From contig NZ_JADOBI010000008.1 in the NCBI RefSeq assembly GCF_015644585.1, positions 62,001-126,000 of the forward strand: a DNA stretch of 64,000 bases, given 5' to 3'. A program made the translations under genes and the position numbers. The notes under the pieces are model-generated. The model did not search any database and had not been told where the DNA came from. It saw only the letters and a program-made list of their open reading frames with translations. Below are positions 42,456-50,705 of this stretch, one piece after another (positions within the stretch are counted from its first letter, which is position 1; every line of letters starts with the position of its first letter). The DNA is from Rahnella laticis (GTDB lineage: Bacteria > Pseudomonadota > Gammaproteobacteria > Enterobacterales > Enterobacteriaceae).

Positions 42456-42469
42456 TTGATTTCGCTCAA
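42456..42469 (-). promoter_or_regulatory. FNR box of the fnrS promoter
   Basis: On the minus strand TTGAG-CGAA-ATCAA matches the FNR consensus TTGAT-N4-ATCAA at 9 of 10 positions. Its centre is about 42 bases upstream of the predicted FnrS 5' end, the standard place for class II FNR activation. A -10-like TATCTA lies between. Confidence 0.88.
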
Positions 42470-42554
42470 TCTTTTTGAGGTTTATGCCCTGCAAGGTGCA
42501 TTCACAGGCACTTTTGCCGGAACGATCTCATTTTTGCATACCCAGGAGTTTGTC

Positions 42555-43232
42555 TTGCATACCGCCGAAATGATTCAAAAAGCGTATGACGACGCGACCC
42601 GCAGAACGCTGGAAATCTGGAATTCTCACCCGGAATCCGGCGTTGTCCGCTCAGAACCGTTCTACCATCCCACCCGTCTGGCGATCACCAGCGGAAACCG
42701 CGCCGGGCCGGCCATGGCAGGGCTGATATCCGAACTGAAAGCGGTGACGCAGGGCGATCTGCTGGCCGACGTCGCGCCGCCAGATGGCATGCATTTTACT
42801 TTTTTTCCCGTCACGCAGGCGCTGTATAACAAACCGGAAGACGCACCGGGAACCGGTGAATTAATCGCTATTTTCAGAAAGCATTGCGACGGTCATATCA
42901 TGCACATCCGCGATTTGCGGCTGATTGCGTTGCCGGATCAGCTGCTGCTCGCCGGATTTCCTGATGAACAAAGCCAGCGTGTCAGACAAGCGCTGGTGGA
43001 TGATTTGATGAAAACGCCGTGGGCGGAAAAAATCCGGGAGCGGTTTCCTCATACGGAGATCCCGCCGGTTTTCTGGCACAGCACGCTGCTGCGTTACAGC
43101 GCACAATACCTGCCGGAACCGCTGCGCGTCTGGTTTCATGAAAATCAGCATCGAAACTTCGGAGCGCTCAGCCTGCCGGTCAGACTGGTGATGACCAACT
43201 ACAACTGGACCGAAACGTTCACGCTGGTCTGA
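42555..43232 (+). CDS. 2H-phosphoesterase-like protein (2'-5' RNA ligase superfamily type)
   Basis: The 225-residue protein has two HxTx motifs about 95 residues apart, H80-F-T-F and H175-S-T-L, each on a predicted beta strand. That is the hallmark of the 2H phosphoesterase/2'-5' RNA ligase fold, whose members open or form 2',3'-cyclic and 2'-5' phosphodiester bonds. I do not recognise a named ortholog. The TTG at 42555, seven bases after CAGGAG, is preferred; the ATG at 42453 lies on the fnrS promoter, and ATG 42570 (MIQKAY) is the other option. It occupies the place held by dbpA in E. coli. Confidence 0.65.
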   Translation: MHTAEMIQKAYDDATRRTLEIWNSHPESGVVRSEPFYHPTRLAITSGNRAGPAMAGLISELKAVTQGDLLADVAPPDGMHFTFFPVTQALYNKPEDAPGTGELIAIFRKHCDGHIMHIRDLRLIALPDQLLLAGFPDEQSQRVRQALVDDLMKTPWAEKIRERFPHTEIPPVFWHSTLLRYSAQYLPEPLRVWFHENQHRNFGALSLPVRLVMTNYNWTETFTLV

Positions 43233-43237
43233 AAAGC

Positions 43238-43264
43238 AAAAAGCCCGCATCTGCGCGGGCTTTT
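43238..43264. terminator. Bidirectional terminator before ttcA end
   Basis: GCCCGC and GCGGGC pair around ATCTGC, with T4 on plus and T5 on minus, between the converging 2H-like gene and ttcA. Confidence 0.85.
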
Positions 43265-43289
43265 CAAACGGTGACTTCCGGACGAAATC

Positions 43290-44225
43290 TTACTTAATTT
43301 CCAGCACGTTCAGACGTTCAACCGGCGCAGCCGTTTCGTCGTCTTCAGGCTGCCAGCCCGCAGGCTGCATCGGGATCTCTTCACGGTCAAACGCCAGATC
43401 GCCGCCATCAACCACTTCACCGCCATGTTTAATCCCTTTGAAATCAAAAAGATTCATGTCATTCAGATGTGAAGGCACCACGTTTTGCATCGCGCTGAAC
43501 ATGGTTTCGATACGGCCAGGGTATTTTTTATCCCAGTCATTCAGCATGTCGCCGATTACCTGACGTTGCAGGTTTGGCTGCGAACCGCACAGGTTACAAG
43601 GGATGATCGGGTATTCGCGCGCAACGGCAAAACGCTCAATATCTTTCTCACGGCAATACGCGAGGGGGCGGATCACGATGTGTTTACCGTCGTCGCTCAT
43701 CAGTTTTGGTGGCATACCTTTCAGCTTGCCGCCGTAAAACATATTGAGGAACAACGTTTGCAGCATGTCGTCGCGATGATGGCCGAGGGCGATTTTGGTA
43801 CAACCCAGTTCAGTCGCGGTGCGGTACAAAATCCCGCGGCGCAGACGCGAACACAGAGAGCAGGTGGTTTTGCCTTCCGGGATTTTGTCTTTCACGATGG
43901 CATAGGTGTCTTCGGTGACAATCTTGTATTCCACGCCCAGCTTTTCCAGATATTCCGGCAGGATATGCGCCGGGAAGCCCGGTTGTTTCTGGTCAAGATT
44001 GACCGCCACCAGGGAAAAATTCACGGGTGCGCTTTTTTGCAGATTGCCCAGAATTTCCAGCATGGTGTAGCTGTCTTTACCACCGGACAGGCAAACCATA
44101 ATACGGTCGCCTTCTTCGATCATACCGAAGTCACCGATCGCTTTACCGACTTCACGGCGCAGGCGCTTTTGTAATTTATTCAGGTTGTACTGAGCTTTTT
44201 TATCAACTGATTGAATTTCTGACAT
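43290..44225 (-). CDS. ttcA: tRNA 2-thiocytidine(32) synthetase TtcA
   Basis: TtcA thiolates cytidine 32 of several tRNAs using ATP and a [4Fe-4S] cluster. The 311-residue protein (same length as E. coli) has the PP-loop [15 protein letters not shown] near residue 47, and the cluster-binding cysteines in [12 protein letters not shown] and [10 protein letters not shown]. The ATG at 44225 is the conserved start ([24 protein letters not shown]). The zntB-fnrS-ttcA neighbourhood matches E. coli. Confidence 0.96.
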   Translation of the reverse strand: MSEIQSVDKKAQYNLNKLQKRLRREVGKAIGDFGMIEEGDRIMVCLSGGKDSYTMLEILGNLQKSAPVNFSLVAVNLDQKQPGFPAHILPEYLEKLGVEYKIVTEDTYAIVKDKIPEGKTTCSLCSRLRRGILYRTATELGCTKIALGHHRDDMLQTLFLNMFYGGKLKGMPPKLMSDDGKHIVIRPLAYCREKDIERFAVAREYPIIPCNLCGSQPNLQRQVIGDMLNDWDKKYPGRIETMFSAMQNVVPSHLNDMNLFDFKGIKHGGEVVDGGDLAFDREEIPMQPAGWQPEDDETAAPVERLNVLEIK

Positions 44226-44655
44226 TAATAGTAACTCTGACTCAAAAAGGGGTACCAGAAGGGCGTGGTCGTCATAGCGCGAGTTTAGCATTGTGCGTTT
44301 CTGTCTGCGCGCAGCTCATGTCTTCCGGCCGACGGCGTTGTGGCGCGTATGATACGGATTACGCCGCCGAATGTCAGCGCGTTTTATAGCAGATTAAGAA
44401 AGTGAAGGTTTTGCGCTACCGGTGACAGCAAGTTAAAAGCCTGCTGACTAACCCGTTTAATTGCTACCCCGCAGATTTGGGCCGCATCAATGTTTTTTTC
44501 TTGTCCAATCTCTTCATTTGAATTGCCGGCGCCGCAGGGAATTGCCGCCGTTTTCCGGTCTGATTTCATAAGGGAAAATGATAGATTGGGATGTTTCTAT
44601 AACCGAAATTTCTGCTACCCTGAGGGTCTAAACACGCTCCTTTTGGAAACACCCG
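44226..44655. other. Intergenic region between ttcA and bluF
   Basis: The 430-bp spacer holds the divergent ttcA and bluF promoters. A 67-codon frame (44490-44693) overlaps bluF and is not convincing. No bluR-like regulator gene, which precedes bluF in E. coli, is present, and no RNA gene was recognised. Confidence 0.6.
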
Positions 44656-45897
44656 ATGCTTTTAACCCTCGTTTACCGCAGCCATATCAGTGAGCATGTT
44701 CACTCTGCTTCACTGGTCGACATGGTGTCACAAGCCAACGTTAACAACGGACTGTTGAGCATTACCGGCATTCTGCTTTTTGACGGGATGCACTTCTTCC
44801 AGTTACTGGAAGGGCCGGAAGAGGCAGTGGACGCACTCTACAGTACGATTTGCCAGGATCAGCGTCACCATAACGTGGTGGTGCTTATGCGCGACTATGC
44901 GCAGTCGCGTCGCTTCGGCAATGTGGGGATGGAGCTATTTGACCTCAGGCATCATCACGAAGATGAGGTGCTTCAGGCGGTCCTCGATAAAGGTACATCG
45001 AAATATCGGCTCACTTACGAAGACCGGGCTCTTCAATTCCTGTGCACCTTTGTGCAGGCTCGTGAGAAGGAAAATTATCTCGAAATTCTTCCGGCTGATT
45101 CCTGGTCTTTCATCGCCGATGAACCCCTGAAAGCAGAAGTAGAATTTATCTTTCCCGAGATGCAGGACTACAGTTTTGCATTCCAGCCGATTGTTGACCC
45201 GCTGAGCCGCGAGATTATTTCTTATGAAGCGACAATCCGCGGGCCGGAAGGTGGATCAGCGATGGAGTATTACTCCCGTTTGTCCGGAACAACGATCTAT
45301 GAGGCGGATCTCAAATCCAAAAAGCTGGCTTTTGCCATGGCGCAAAAAATGGGGATCGGAGACAAAACGATTTCAATCAAGCTTTTGCCTATGACACTTG
45401 TCATGGTGCCGGATGCTGTGGAGTCCCTGATTAATGACATCATCGCCGGCGGCCTGGTTCCTGAACAGATTGTGGTGGCAATCACAGAAAACGGCGTCAT
45501 AACCCGTGAGGACAAGTTTTCCACGGCGATGAAACAACTTAAAGCCTCGGGAATGCGTCTGGCGATCGATGATTTTGGTGCGGGCTCTGCGGGATTGCTG
45601 CTGCTGACGCAATGCCAGCCGGACAAAATTATGATTGATCGCAATATGATTTGTGACATCCATACCAGCGGACCGAAACAGGCCGTCGTGCAGGCCATCA
45701 TCAGGTTCTGCTCAGCTTTAGAAATCTCTGTTATCGCGACAGGCGTTGAAAAACCTGAAGAGTGGATGTGGCTGGATGCGGCAGGGGTGTGTAATTTTCA
45801 GGGCGAGCTGTTTGCTGAGCCAAGACTGAAGGGCACGCCTGTAGTGGCCTGGCCGGAAGTCAGCTACGAGTATCAGTCAGGTCATCAGGCTCTCTGA
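44656..45897 (+). CDS. bluF: Blue-light sensing BLUF-EAL anti-repressor BluF
   Basis: The 413-residue protein has a BLUF flavin domain (residues 1-95) with the photoactive Tyr7, Asn31 and Gln49 (YRSH, NNG, FFQLLEG), a KGTSKYRLTYEDRALQF linker as in E. coli BluF, and a degenerate EAL domain (about 155-400). EAL appears as EAT, the metal-ligand Asn is Lys (SIKLLPM), and the usual LKID is IMID, so cyclic-di-GMP hydrolysis is not expected. E. coli BluF binds the MerR-like repressor BluR in blue light and so induces ycgZ-ymgAB. The matching small-protein operon is convergent here. Confidence 0.92.
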   Translation: MLLTLVYRSHISEHVHSASLVDMVSQANVNNGLLSITGILLFDGMHFFQLLEGPEEAVDALYSTICQDQRHHNVVVLMRDYAQSRRFGNVGMELFDLRHHHEDEVLQAVLDKGTSKYRLTYEDRALQFLCTFVQAREKENYLEILPADSWSFIADEPLKAEVEFIFPEMQDYSFAFQPIVDPLSREIISYEATIRGPEGGSAMEYYSRLSGTTIYEADLKSKKLAFAMAQKMGIGDKTISIKLLPMTLVMVPDAVESLINDIIAGGLVPEQIVVAITENGVITREDKFSTAMKQLKASGMRLAIDDFGAGSAGLLLLTQCQPDKIMIDRNMICDIHTSGPKQAVVQAIIRFCSALEISVIATGVEKPEEWMWLDAAGVCNFQGELFAEPRLKGTPVVAWPEVSYEYQSGHQAL

Positions 45898-45984
45898 GAA
45901 CTTGCAGGCGGCATGTAAGCTTTAAACGCATGAGCCCGGCAGATAATATTTGCCGGGCTCATTTCAAAATGATTTGCTGTGGAT

Positions 45985-46242
45985 TTATACAATATCATCA
46001 TCCGGTGTGCGGTAAACGACGTACTCAAGCGCTTCCAGATAAATATCCTGCTTATCGGTATCACTTTCCTGCTCAATCTTCTGAATCAGACAAAGAATAA
46101 TATCTTTGTGAGTAACCACTTCTTTTTGATTCTTTAAGTTTTTATAAATACGGATGACCGTTTCGTTTTCAACCAGAAGTTCAGGGTCTTCTGTCAGAAT
46201 ATAATCAGCCAATGTGACATGAGTATAAGACACGTCTTGCAT
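45985..46242 (-). CDS. AriR/YmgB-type small connector protein, second copy
   Basis: The 85-residue acidic helical protein has the C-terminal pattern shared with AriR: HKDIILCLIQKIEQESDTDKQDIYLEALEYVV-TPDD. GGAGGG precedes the ATG. It is the last gene of the ycgZ operon, 109 bp after the ariR-like gene, a position held by ymgC in E. coli. I cannot tell whether it is a YmgC ortholog or a duplicate of AriR. AriR-family proteins act through the Rcs phosphorelay on biofilm and acid resistance in E. coli. Confidence 0.75.
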   Translation of the reverse strand: MQDVSYTHVTLADYILTEDPELLVENETVIRIYKNLKNQKEVVTHKDIILCLIQKIEQESDTDKQDIYLEALEYVVYRTPDDDIV

Positions 46243-46351
46243 TTTAATACCCTCCGCGTTTGTAATTAGAAAATATCATTTAATATCCCGCGCCTGTCTG
46301 CAATGACTGAGCGGGAGGCGAATAATAGAAAAGTGGATCTTTCTTTAGGGA

Positions 46352-46687
46352 TCAGAATCCGTAATCATCGGGCGTCATGCCCACCACCATTTCAAGTGCA
46401 CCGCGCAGAATATCCAGCTGCACAACGTCAGAAGTGGTTTCAAGCTGATTAATCAGGTGCAGCATGATGGCCTTATTGGTCACCGTACCTTTATTCGCAT
46501 GAATAAGACGAATTGCGGCACCCAGAACTTCTGCTTCGCTGGAGTAAAGTTCACCGGCTTTAGCGAAATGTTTATAAATGCCAGAACTGTTGACGGCGTC
46601 TGACATCGGCTGGGATGGATTTGATACAACCGAATCGCTGTGACTTAATGCACATTGGTTTGATGTATCAATGTTTTTTCTGGTCAT
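46352..46687 (-). CDS. ariR: Biofilm/acid-resistance regulator AriR (YmgB)-like
   Basis: This 111-residue protein ends in a region very like E. coli AriR: EAEVLGAAIRLIHANKGTVTNKAIMLHLINQLETTSDVVQLDILRGALEMVV-TPDD. AriR is a small dimeric helical protein that feeds into RcsC-RcsD-RcsB signalling. The N-terminal 40 residues are less conserved; a start at MSDAVNSSGIY (46606) is also possible. The chosen ATG at 46687 overlaps the end of ymgA by 20 bases, which suggests coupled translation. Confidence 0.8.
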   Translation of the reverse strand: MTRKNIDTSNQCALSHSDSVVSNPSQPMSDAVNSSGIYKHFAKAGELYSSEAEVLGAAIRLIHANKGTVTNKAIMLHLINQLETTSDVVQLDILRGALEMVVGMTPDDYGF

Positions 46688-46961
46688 CGGACGGCCCTTC
46701 AGCATTGAAAAAGTGTCGTACATTGTCGACATCCCGGACTTCATAACTGACACGCGCACGCTTGTCAGCCTGATCGTGGCGCATCTCATTAATGATTTGC
46801 TCCAGGGCACTTTTTCGATTTAGATTTTCAGCACTCGCAGCCATAAACTGTAACTGCTTAATGAGTCTGTCGATTGATATTGGACTTTTCGATTTAAGTA
46901 AGGAAATGACTGCCTCACCAATCAGTTTGTCCGTTAATTTTTCTTCAGTACTTCTATACAT
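46668..46961 (-). CDS. ymgA: YmgA-like connector protein
   Basis: The 97-residue protein shows the YmgA pattern of E. coli: EAVISLLKSKSPISIDRLIKQLQFMAASAENLNRKSALEQIINEM aligns with its QAVLQILRMKINFSLQTLIKQLLVMKSAEED. AGAGGCTGATA before the ATG at 46961 sets the start; an in-frame ATG at 46991 is less likely. It is the second gene of the ycgZ operon and overlaps ariR. It is a soluble helical protein with no known enzymatic motif. Confidence 0.8.
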   Translation of the reverse strand: MYRSTEEKLTDKLIGEAVISLLKSKSPISIDRLIKQLQFMAASAENLNRKSALEQIINEMRHDQADKRARVSYEVRDVDNVRHFFNAEGPSDDQKKH

Positions 46962-47153
46962 ATTATCAGCCTCTGAATATATGCTGGCCAAAGGTCTGGG
47001 CAGAGTAGCTTCAGGTTCAGAGTTATTGCTTCATACCATTGGGAATTACGCTAACGGAAATAAAGCATTGGTAGGCTATGAATTAATCAAGCCCGCATAA
47101 TATGTCAAACCGAATTTCTATGAAGCCAATTTTTACTCTGTCAACTTATCAGA

Positions 47154-47393
47154 TCATGAATCACGTTCGAGAACCAGACGGATAAGCTTCATATAATGCT
47201 TTTCCTCTTCTTCGCTGCCAGCGGATTCAACACGATTCAAAAGTTTCGAACACAACGCTTTGCGATTAAGGTTCCTGCCTGCTTCCAGAATTTCAACCAC
47301 AACGCGTCCCATTGTTTCCTCTTTAGAAAAACCCTGAGTGTAGAGAGAAGGGGAAGTTTCTGGTGACAATCCATCGTGCTTATTCTGACGCAT
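47154..47393 (-). CDS. ycgZ: Two-component-system connector protein YcgZ
   Basis: The 79-residue protein closely matches E. coli YcgZ in its second half: VEILEAGRNLNRKALCSKLLNRVESAGSEEEEKHYMKLIRLVLE. AAGAGGATA precedes the ATG. It heads the four-gene operon ycgZ-ymgA-ariR-ariR-like. In E. coli the operon is repressed by BluR, released by BluF in blue light, and induced in the cold; its products act on the Rcs pathway to lower curli and raise colanic acid. An inverted repeat suited to a MerR-type regulator lies 58-82 bp upstream. Confidence 0.88.
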   Translation of the reverse strand: MRQNKHDGLSPETSPSLYTQGFSKEETMGRVVVEILEAGRNLNRKALCSKLLNRVESAGSEEEEKHYMKLIRLVLERDS

Positions 47394-47450
47394 GACATAT
47401 CCTCTTGTTAATGTGTGCGTAGTTAATGATTACTTGTGTGACTATAAAGT

Positions 47451-47475
47451 TATACAAGATGTGGAAAGTTGTACA
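47451..47475 (-). promoter_or_regulatory. Candidate MerR-type (BluR) operator of the ycgZ operon
   Basis: The imperfect inverted repeat TATACAA-N11-TTGTACA (6 of 7 pairs) resembles the dyads of MerR-family regulators, which sit between -35 and -10 elements. A TATAGT -10-like hexamer follows downstream on the minus strand. The link to BluR is inferred from the E. coli operon and not from a known BluR consensus. Confidence 0.5.
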
Positions 47476-47670
47476 GGTATTTTTAGAAATAAATGACAGG
47501 AATACAGAATATTCTTAAACGATGCGTTGCTGAATCGGGACAGTTTTTCACCGGCAGAGGCGTACTTTCTTAGAAAATTTCCGTTTGTCCTATTTTTCAA
47601 TGCCTCCGGGAAGAGCGCCTATACTTACCTGACTAATTGTTAAGACTGAACCCCTTTCAGGAGGAATTGT

Positions 47671-47904
47671 ATGAACAGGAAAAACCTTATTGCCGCGTCG
47701 CTGGCTGCTGTTTCCATTTTATTCGTAGCCGGCTGTGCGTCGAATCAGGCGATCAAAACCACGGACGGAAAAACCATCGTCACAGACGGAAAACCTCAGG
47801 TTGACAGCGATACCGGCCTGGTATCGTACAAAAATGCTGAGACAGGAAAGACTGAGCAGATTAACCGCGATCAGGTTAAAAACATGAGCGAACTGGATAA
47901 CTGA
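47671..47904 (+). CDS. YgdI/YgdR family lipoprotein
   Basis: The 77-residue protein has a lipoprotein signal peptide with lipobox VAGC (Cys22) and a mature part of the YgdI/YgdR (DUF903) type: an SH3-like beta fold with TTDGKTIVTDGKPQVDSDTGLVSYKNAETGKTEQINRDQVKNM. AGGAGGAATTG precedes the ATG. The residue after Cys is Ala, favouring outer-membrane sorting. Function is unknown. A paralogous gene follows 32 bases downstream. Confidence 0.88.
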   Translation: MNRKNLIAASLAAVSILFVAGCASNQAIKTTDGKTIVTDGKPQVDSDTGLVSYKNAETGKTEQINRDQVKNMSELDN

Positions 47905-47936
47905 GTTGCTCAATAATCGTCAGACAGGAGAGAAAT

Positions 47937-48164
47937 ATGAACAGGACTTTGCTTTTGCCAGTAGCCGCATTAATCAGTGTCGCAGCCTTATCGGGCTGTA
48001 CACGCACGAGCTATGCCATTCAGACCAATGACGCGAGAACCATCGTCAGCGACGGTAAGCCAAAAGAAGCGCCTACCGGATTGCTTGAATATACTGATGC
48101 CAATGGTGTGAAACAGCAAATCAACAAATCCGAAGTGAAACAGGTAACGGAGTTGCCTAAATAA
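47937..48164 (+). CDS. YgdI/YgdR family lipoprotein, tandem paralog
   Basis: The 75-residue lipoprotein has lipobox LSGC (Cys21) and the same DUF903 pattern (TNDARTIVSDGKPKEAPTGLLEYTDANGVKQQINKSEVKQV). It is clearly a paralog of the preceding gene, with a shared transcript likely (32 bases apart, GGAG upstream of the ATG) and a terminator after it. Function is unknown. Confidence 0.88.
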   Translation: MNRTLLLPVAALISVAALSGCTRTSYAIQTNDARTIVSDGKPKEAPTGLLEYTDANGVKQQINKSEVKQVTELPK

Positions 48165-48204
48165 GCCCGGTGTTTCTGATTCAATTTCCTGATTATTTCT
48201 TAAA

Positions 48205-48230
48205 AACCCGCTGATAAAGGCGGGTTTTTT
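48205..48230 (+). terminator. Terminator of the lipoprotein pair
   Basis: ACCCGC and GCGGGT pair around a TGATAAAG loop, followed by TTTTTT, 40 bases after the second lipoprotein stop. Confidence 0.88.
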
Positions 48231-48346
48231 ATTTTTGCGCAGCACCTCTCAACTCTTCCCGACGCCCGCCACAGCGACGCCAGATTATGGTACTTTTTAG
48301 CGCGCACAATAGTCTCAAACAAACTCTCAAAACAAGGAAAGTCATC

Positions 48347-48772
48347 ATGCGTCAAAGAACTATCGTTTGTCCGTTGATTGAACATGAGGGAACGTATCTG
48401 CTGTGTAAAATGGCCTCCGGGCGCGGCGTTTTCCCCGGCCAGTGGGCGCTTTCCGGCGGCGGAATGGAACCGGGCGAAACCGTTGAGCAGGCGTTATTGC
48501 GCGAAGTGCGGGAAGAGTTGGGCGAAGCACTGGAACTGACGCATATCACGCCGTGGACGTTCCGCGATGATATCCGCCTGAAGACGTATCCCGATGGAAC
48601 TCAGGAAGAAATCTACATGATTTACCTGATTTTCACCTGTCAGGCGAAGAATACGACGATTACGCTTAACGACGAATTTGAAAGCTACGCCTGGGTGCGT
48701 AAAGAAGATCTGCTGAAGTTCGATCTCAACGAAGCCACACGCATCACGTTAAAACAGCGCGGACTGATTTAA
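48347..48772 (+). CDS. nudI: Nucleoside triphosphatase NudI
   Basis: The 141-residue Nudix hydrolase starts [39 protein letters not shown] and has the Nudix box [24 protein letters not shown] near residues 37-58. It is collinear with E. coli NudI, which hydrolyses pyrimidine deoxynucleoside triphosphates. The ATG at 48347 matches the family start; the 20 upstream codons do not. It is convergent with the symporter gene, with a CAGGGCATTC/GAATGCCCTG hairpin between the stops. Confidence 0.93.
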   Translation: MRQRTIVCPLIEHEGTYLLCKMASGRGVFPGQWALSGGGMEPGETVEQALLREVREELGEALELTHITPWTFRDDIRLKTYPDGTQEEIYMIYLIFTCQAKNTTITLNDEFESYAWVRKEDLLKFDLNEATRITLKQRGLI

Positions 48773-48828
48773 ACGGGAAACAGGGCATTCCATTCAGAAT
48801 GCCCTGCATTCGTTTTCTAACTGCGCTG

Positions 48829-50628
48829 TTACCGCTGTGATGTCGCGATGTTGCGTTTCGCCGCTTTCCCTTCTTTTGCAGCTTTCATACCTTTCTCCGC
48901 ACTGCGATGTAAAATCCAGCCGAAGATAAGTATCGACAGCGCGCAAATCAGGAACAGAACGCGGCCCCATAACGGGTTCGGCACCAGCACCATCAGCAGT
49001 AAACCTGCGCCCATATACATGGATATCCGGCCAATTTTATCGCGCTGCAACCGGTCAAATTCATCCTGCTCATTATCGGCATACACCGGCGTTTCCATAT
49101 CGGTGAAAAACTGCTGACGCTGAGTTTCACGGGCCGTCGCATTCTCGCGGTAGAACAGGGTAGTCAGGCAGAAGAACCCGCCGGTGAAGACCAGATGCGA
49201 GAAGATATTCCACATAATCGCCACATCCAGCATCTCGCGCGCGGTCAGCGTGATACCCAGTAAACGGGCGACATCTGGCGCGGTAAATACGTTAGCGACG
49301 ATGTAAGACACGACTAACCCGAACAACACCGTGACCCACGCCGCCCAGTCCGGGGTTTTGCGGATGAACACGCCAAGGAAGAGCGGCACGATAATCGGCG
49401 CCTGCATCAGCGTGCCGACTTTCATCATCAGGTCGAACAGGCTGACGGTCTGCATCGTGTGCATGTATTGCGCCACCAGGATCACCAGTACGCCGTTGAC
49501 TACGCATGCGGCCTGACCGACGCGCAGCTGATACTTGTCGCTGCGTTCTGTGTTGCGGTTAACAATGGGCGTCCAGAAACTGCGGACAAAAATCCCCGAA
49601 TTACGGTTCAGCGCGCAGTCCATCGACGACATCGTCGCGGCAAATAATCCCGCCATCAGCAGGCCAACGGTGCCCATCGGCATCGCGCGTTCCGCGAAAA
49701 TCAGATACACCGCATCGGTAGCATTTTTCCCCAGTTCGGGGTGCGCGGTTGCGGCGTCAGGATAAAGAATGGCCACCGCCCAGGGCGGGATAAACCAGAT
49801 CACCGTGCCAATCAGCATCAGAATCAGCGCGAACAGTGCCGCTTTTTTGGCGTTAAAACTGTCTTTAGCGTTCAGAAAACGATAAGAATCTTGCAGGTTA
49901 TTAATGCTCTGCACGTTCTTGATAAAGAAAAACAGGAAACAGGCGACCAGCAGGGAGATGTAATGCGGGCCGACGTCCGGGCCGGTGAAAAAGCCGGACG
50001 GGAATTCTGTCACCAGTTTGACCGGGCCACCGACCTTGAACAGCGCGACCACCGCACAGGCAATCGAAATAATCGCCACCACCAGCGTCTGCACAAAATC
50101 ACTCGCCACCACGCCCCATGCACCGCTCAGTAACGAAATCACCAGCACCACCAGACCGGTGACCCACAGCGTCAGCGTAATGTCGTGCTGGAACACCGCG
50201 CTGGCAAACACCGCCAGACTGTTCAGCCATACTCCCGCGCTGAGAATGCTCAGCGGAATAATCATCCAGGTGAAAAATTGTTCGTTACCTTTGCCGAATC
50301 GATGGTTGATGGCCTCTGTGGCAGTATCGACCCGAAGCTGGCGGAAGCGGGCGGCGAACCACCACCACGCCACCAGATAGCCGAACACGTTACCGGCGAA
50401 CACGCTCACCACGTTGAAACCGTAGCGGTAAGCCTGTCCGGCGGCACCGGTGAAGGTCCAGGCGCTGAACTGAATCATGAACGCGGTGGCGCCCACCATC
50501 CACCAGAGCATGCGCCCGCCGCCGCGGAAATAGTGGCTCGACGAGCCGGAAGCCATCTTTTTGAACGCATAACTGATGGCAATCATTAAGACGAAGTAAC
50601 CGATCATGACCAGAACATTGATATCCAT
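48829..50628 (-). CDS. Sodium:solute symporter of the uronate locus
   Basis: The 599-residue SSS-family transporter has about 14 hydrophobic segments. The unwound first core helix FMIQFSAWTFTGAAGQAYRYG and the conserved GLFAATMSSMDCALNRNSGIFVRSF (Na2-site serines) are present. A charged cytoplasmic tail follows. It resembles the SSS carriers found with alginate and oligouronate lyases. The gene is divergent from a secreted lyase, so import of unsaturated oligo- or monouronides with sodium is the likely role. Substrate choice is inference from context. Confidence 0.82.
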   Translation of the reverse strand: MDINVLVMIGYFVLMIAISYAFKKMASGSSSHYFRGGGRMLWWMVGATAFMIQFSAWTFTGAAGQAYRYGFNVVSVFAGNVFGYLVAWWWFAARFRQLRVDTATEAINHRFGKGNEQFFTWMIIPLSILSAGVWLNSLAVFASAVFQHDITLTLWVTGLVVLVISLLSGAWGVVASDFVQTLVVAIISIACAVVALFKVGGPVKLVTEFPSGFFTGPDVGPHYISLLVACFLFFFIKNVQSINNLQDSYRFLNAKDSFNAKKAALFALILMLIGTVIWFIPPWAVAILYPDAATAHPELGKNATDAVYLIFAERAMPMGTVGLLMAGLFAATMSSMDCALNRNSGIFVRSFWTPIVNRNTERSDKYQLRVGQAACVVNGVLVILVAQYMHTMQTVSLFDLMMKVGTLMQAPIIVPLFLGVFIRKTPDWAAWVTVLFGLVVSYIVANVFTAPDVARLLGITLTAREMLDVAIMWNIFSHLVFTGGFFCLTTLFYRENATARETQRQQFFTDMETPVYADNEQDEFDRLQRDKIGRISMYMGAGLLLMVLVPNPLWGRVLFLICALSILIFGWILHRSAEKGMKAAKEGKAAKRNIATSQR

Positions 50629-50705
50629 TGTCGTTACTCTCTCGTTTGCAGGGGAGGTTTTTGGTTATGTATTGAGCAAGCGTAGAAGAGGAGATTTAAA
50701 TTAAA

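Noticed and set aside
42453-42554. N-terminal extension of the 2H-like gene to the ATG at 42453
   Set aside because: It covers the FNR box of the fnrS promoter, reads as non-conserved sequence and lacks a ribosome site; the TTG at 42555 has CAGGAG at good spacing.
44656-45897. BluF as an active cyclic-di-GMP phosphodiesterase
   Set aside because: Metal-ligand and catalytic positions of the EAL domain are altered (EAT, SIKLLPM, IMID), matching the known inactive anti-repressor role.
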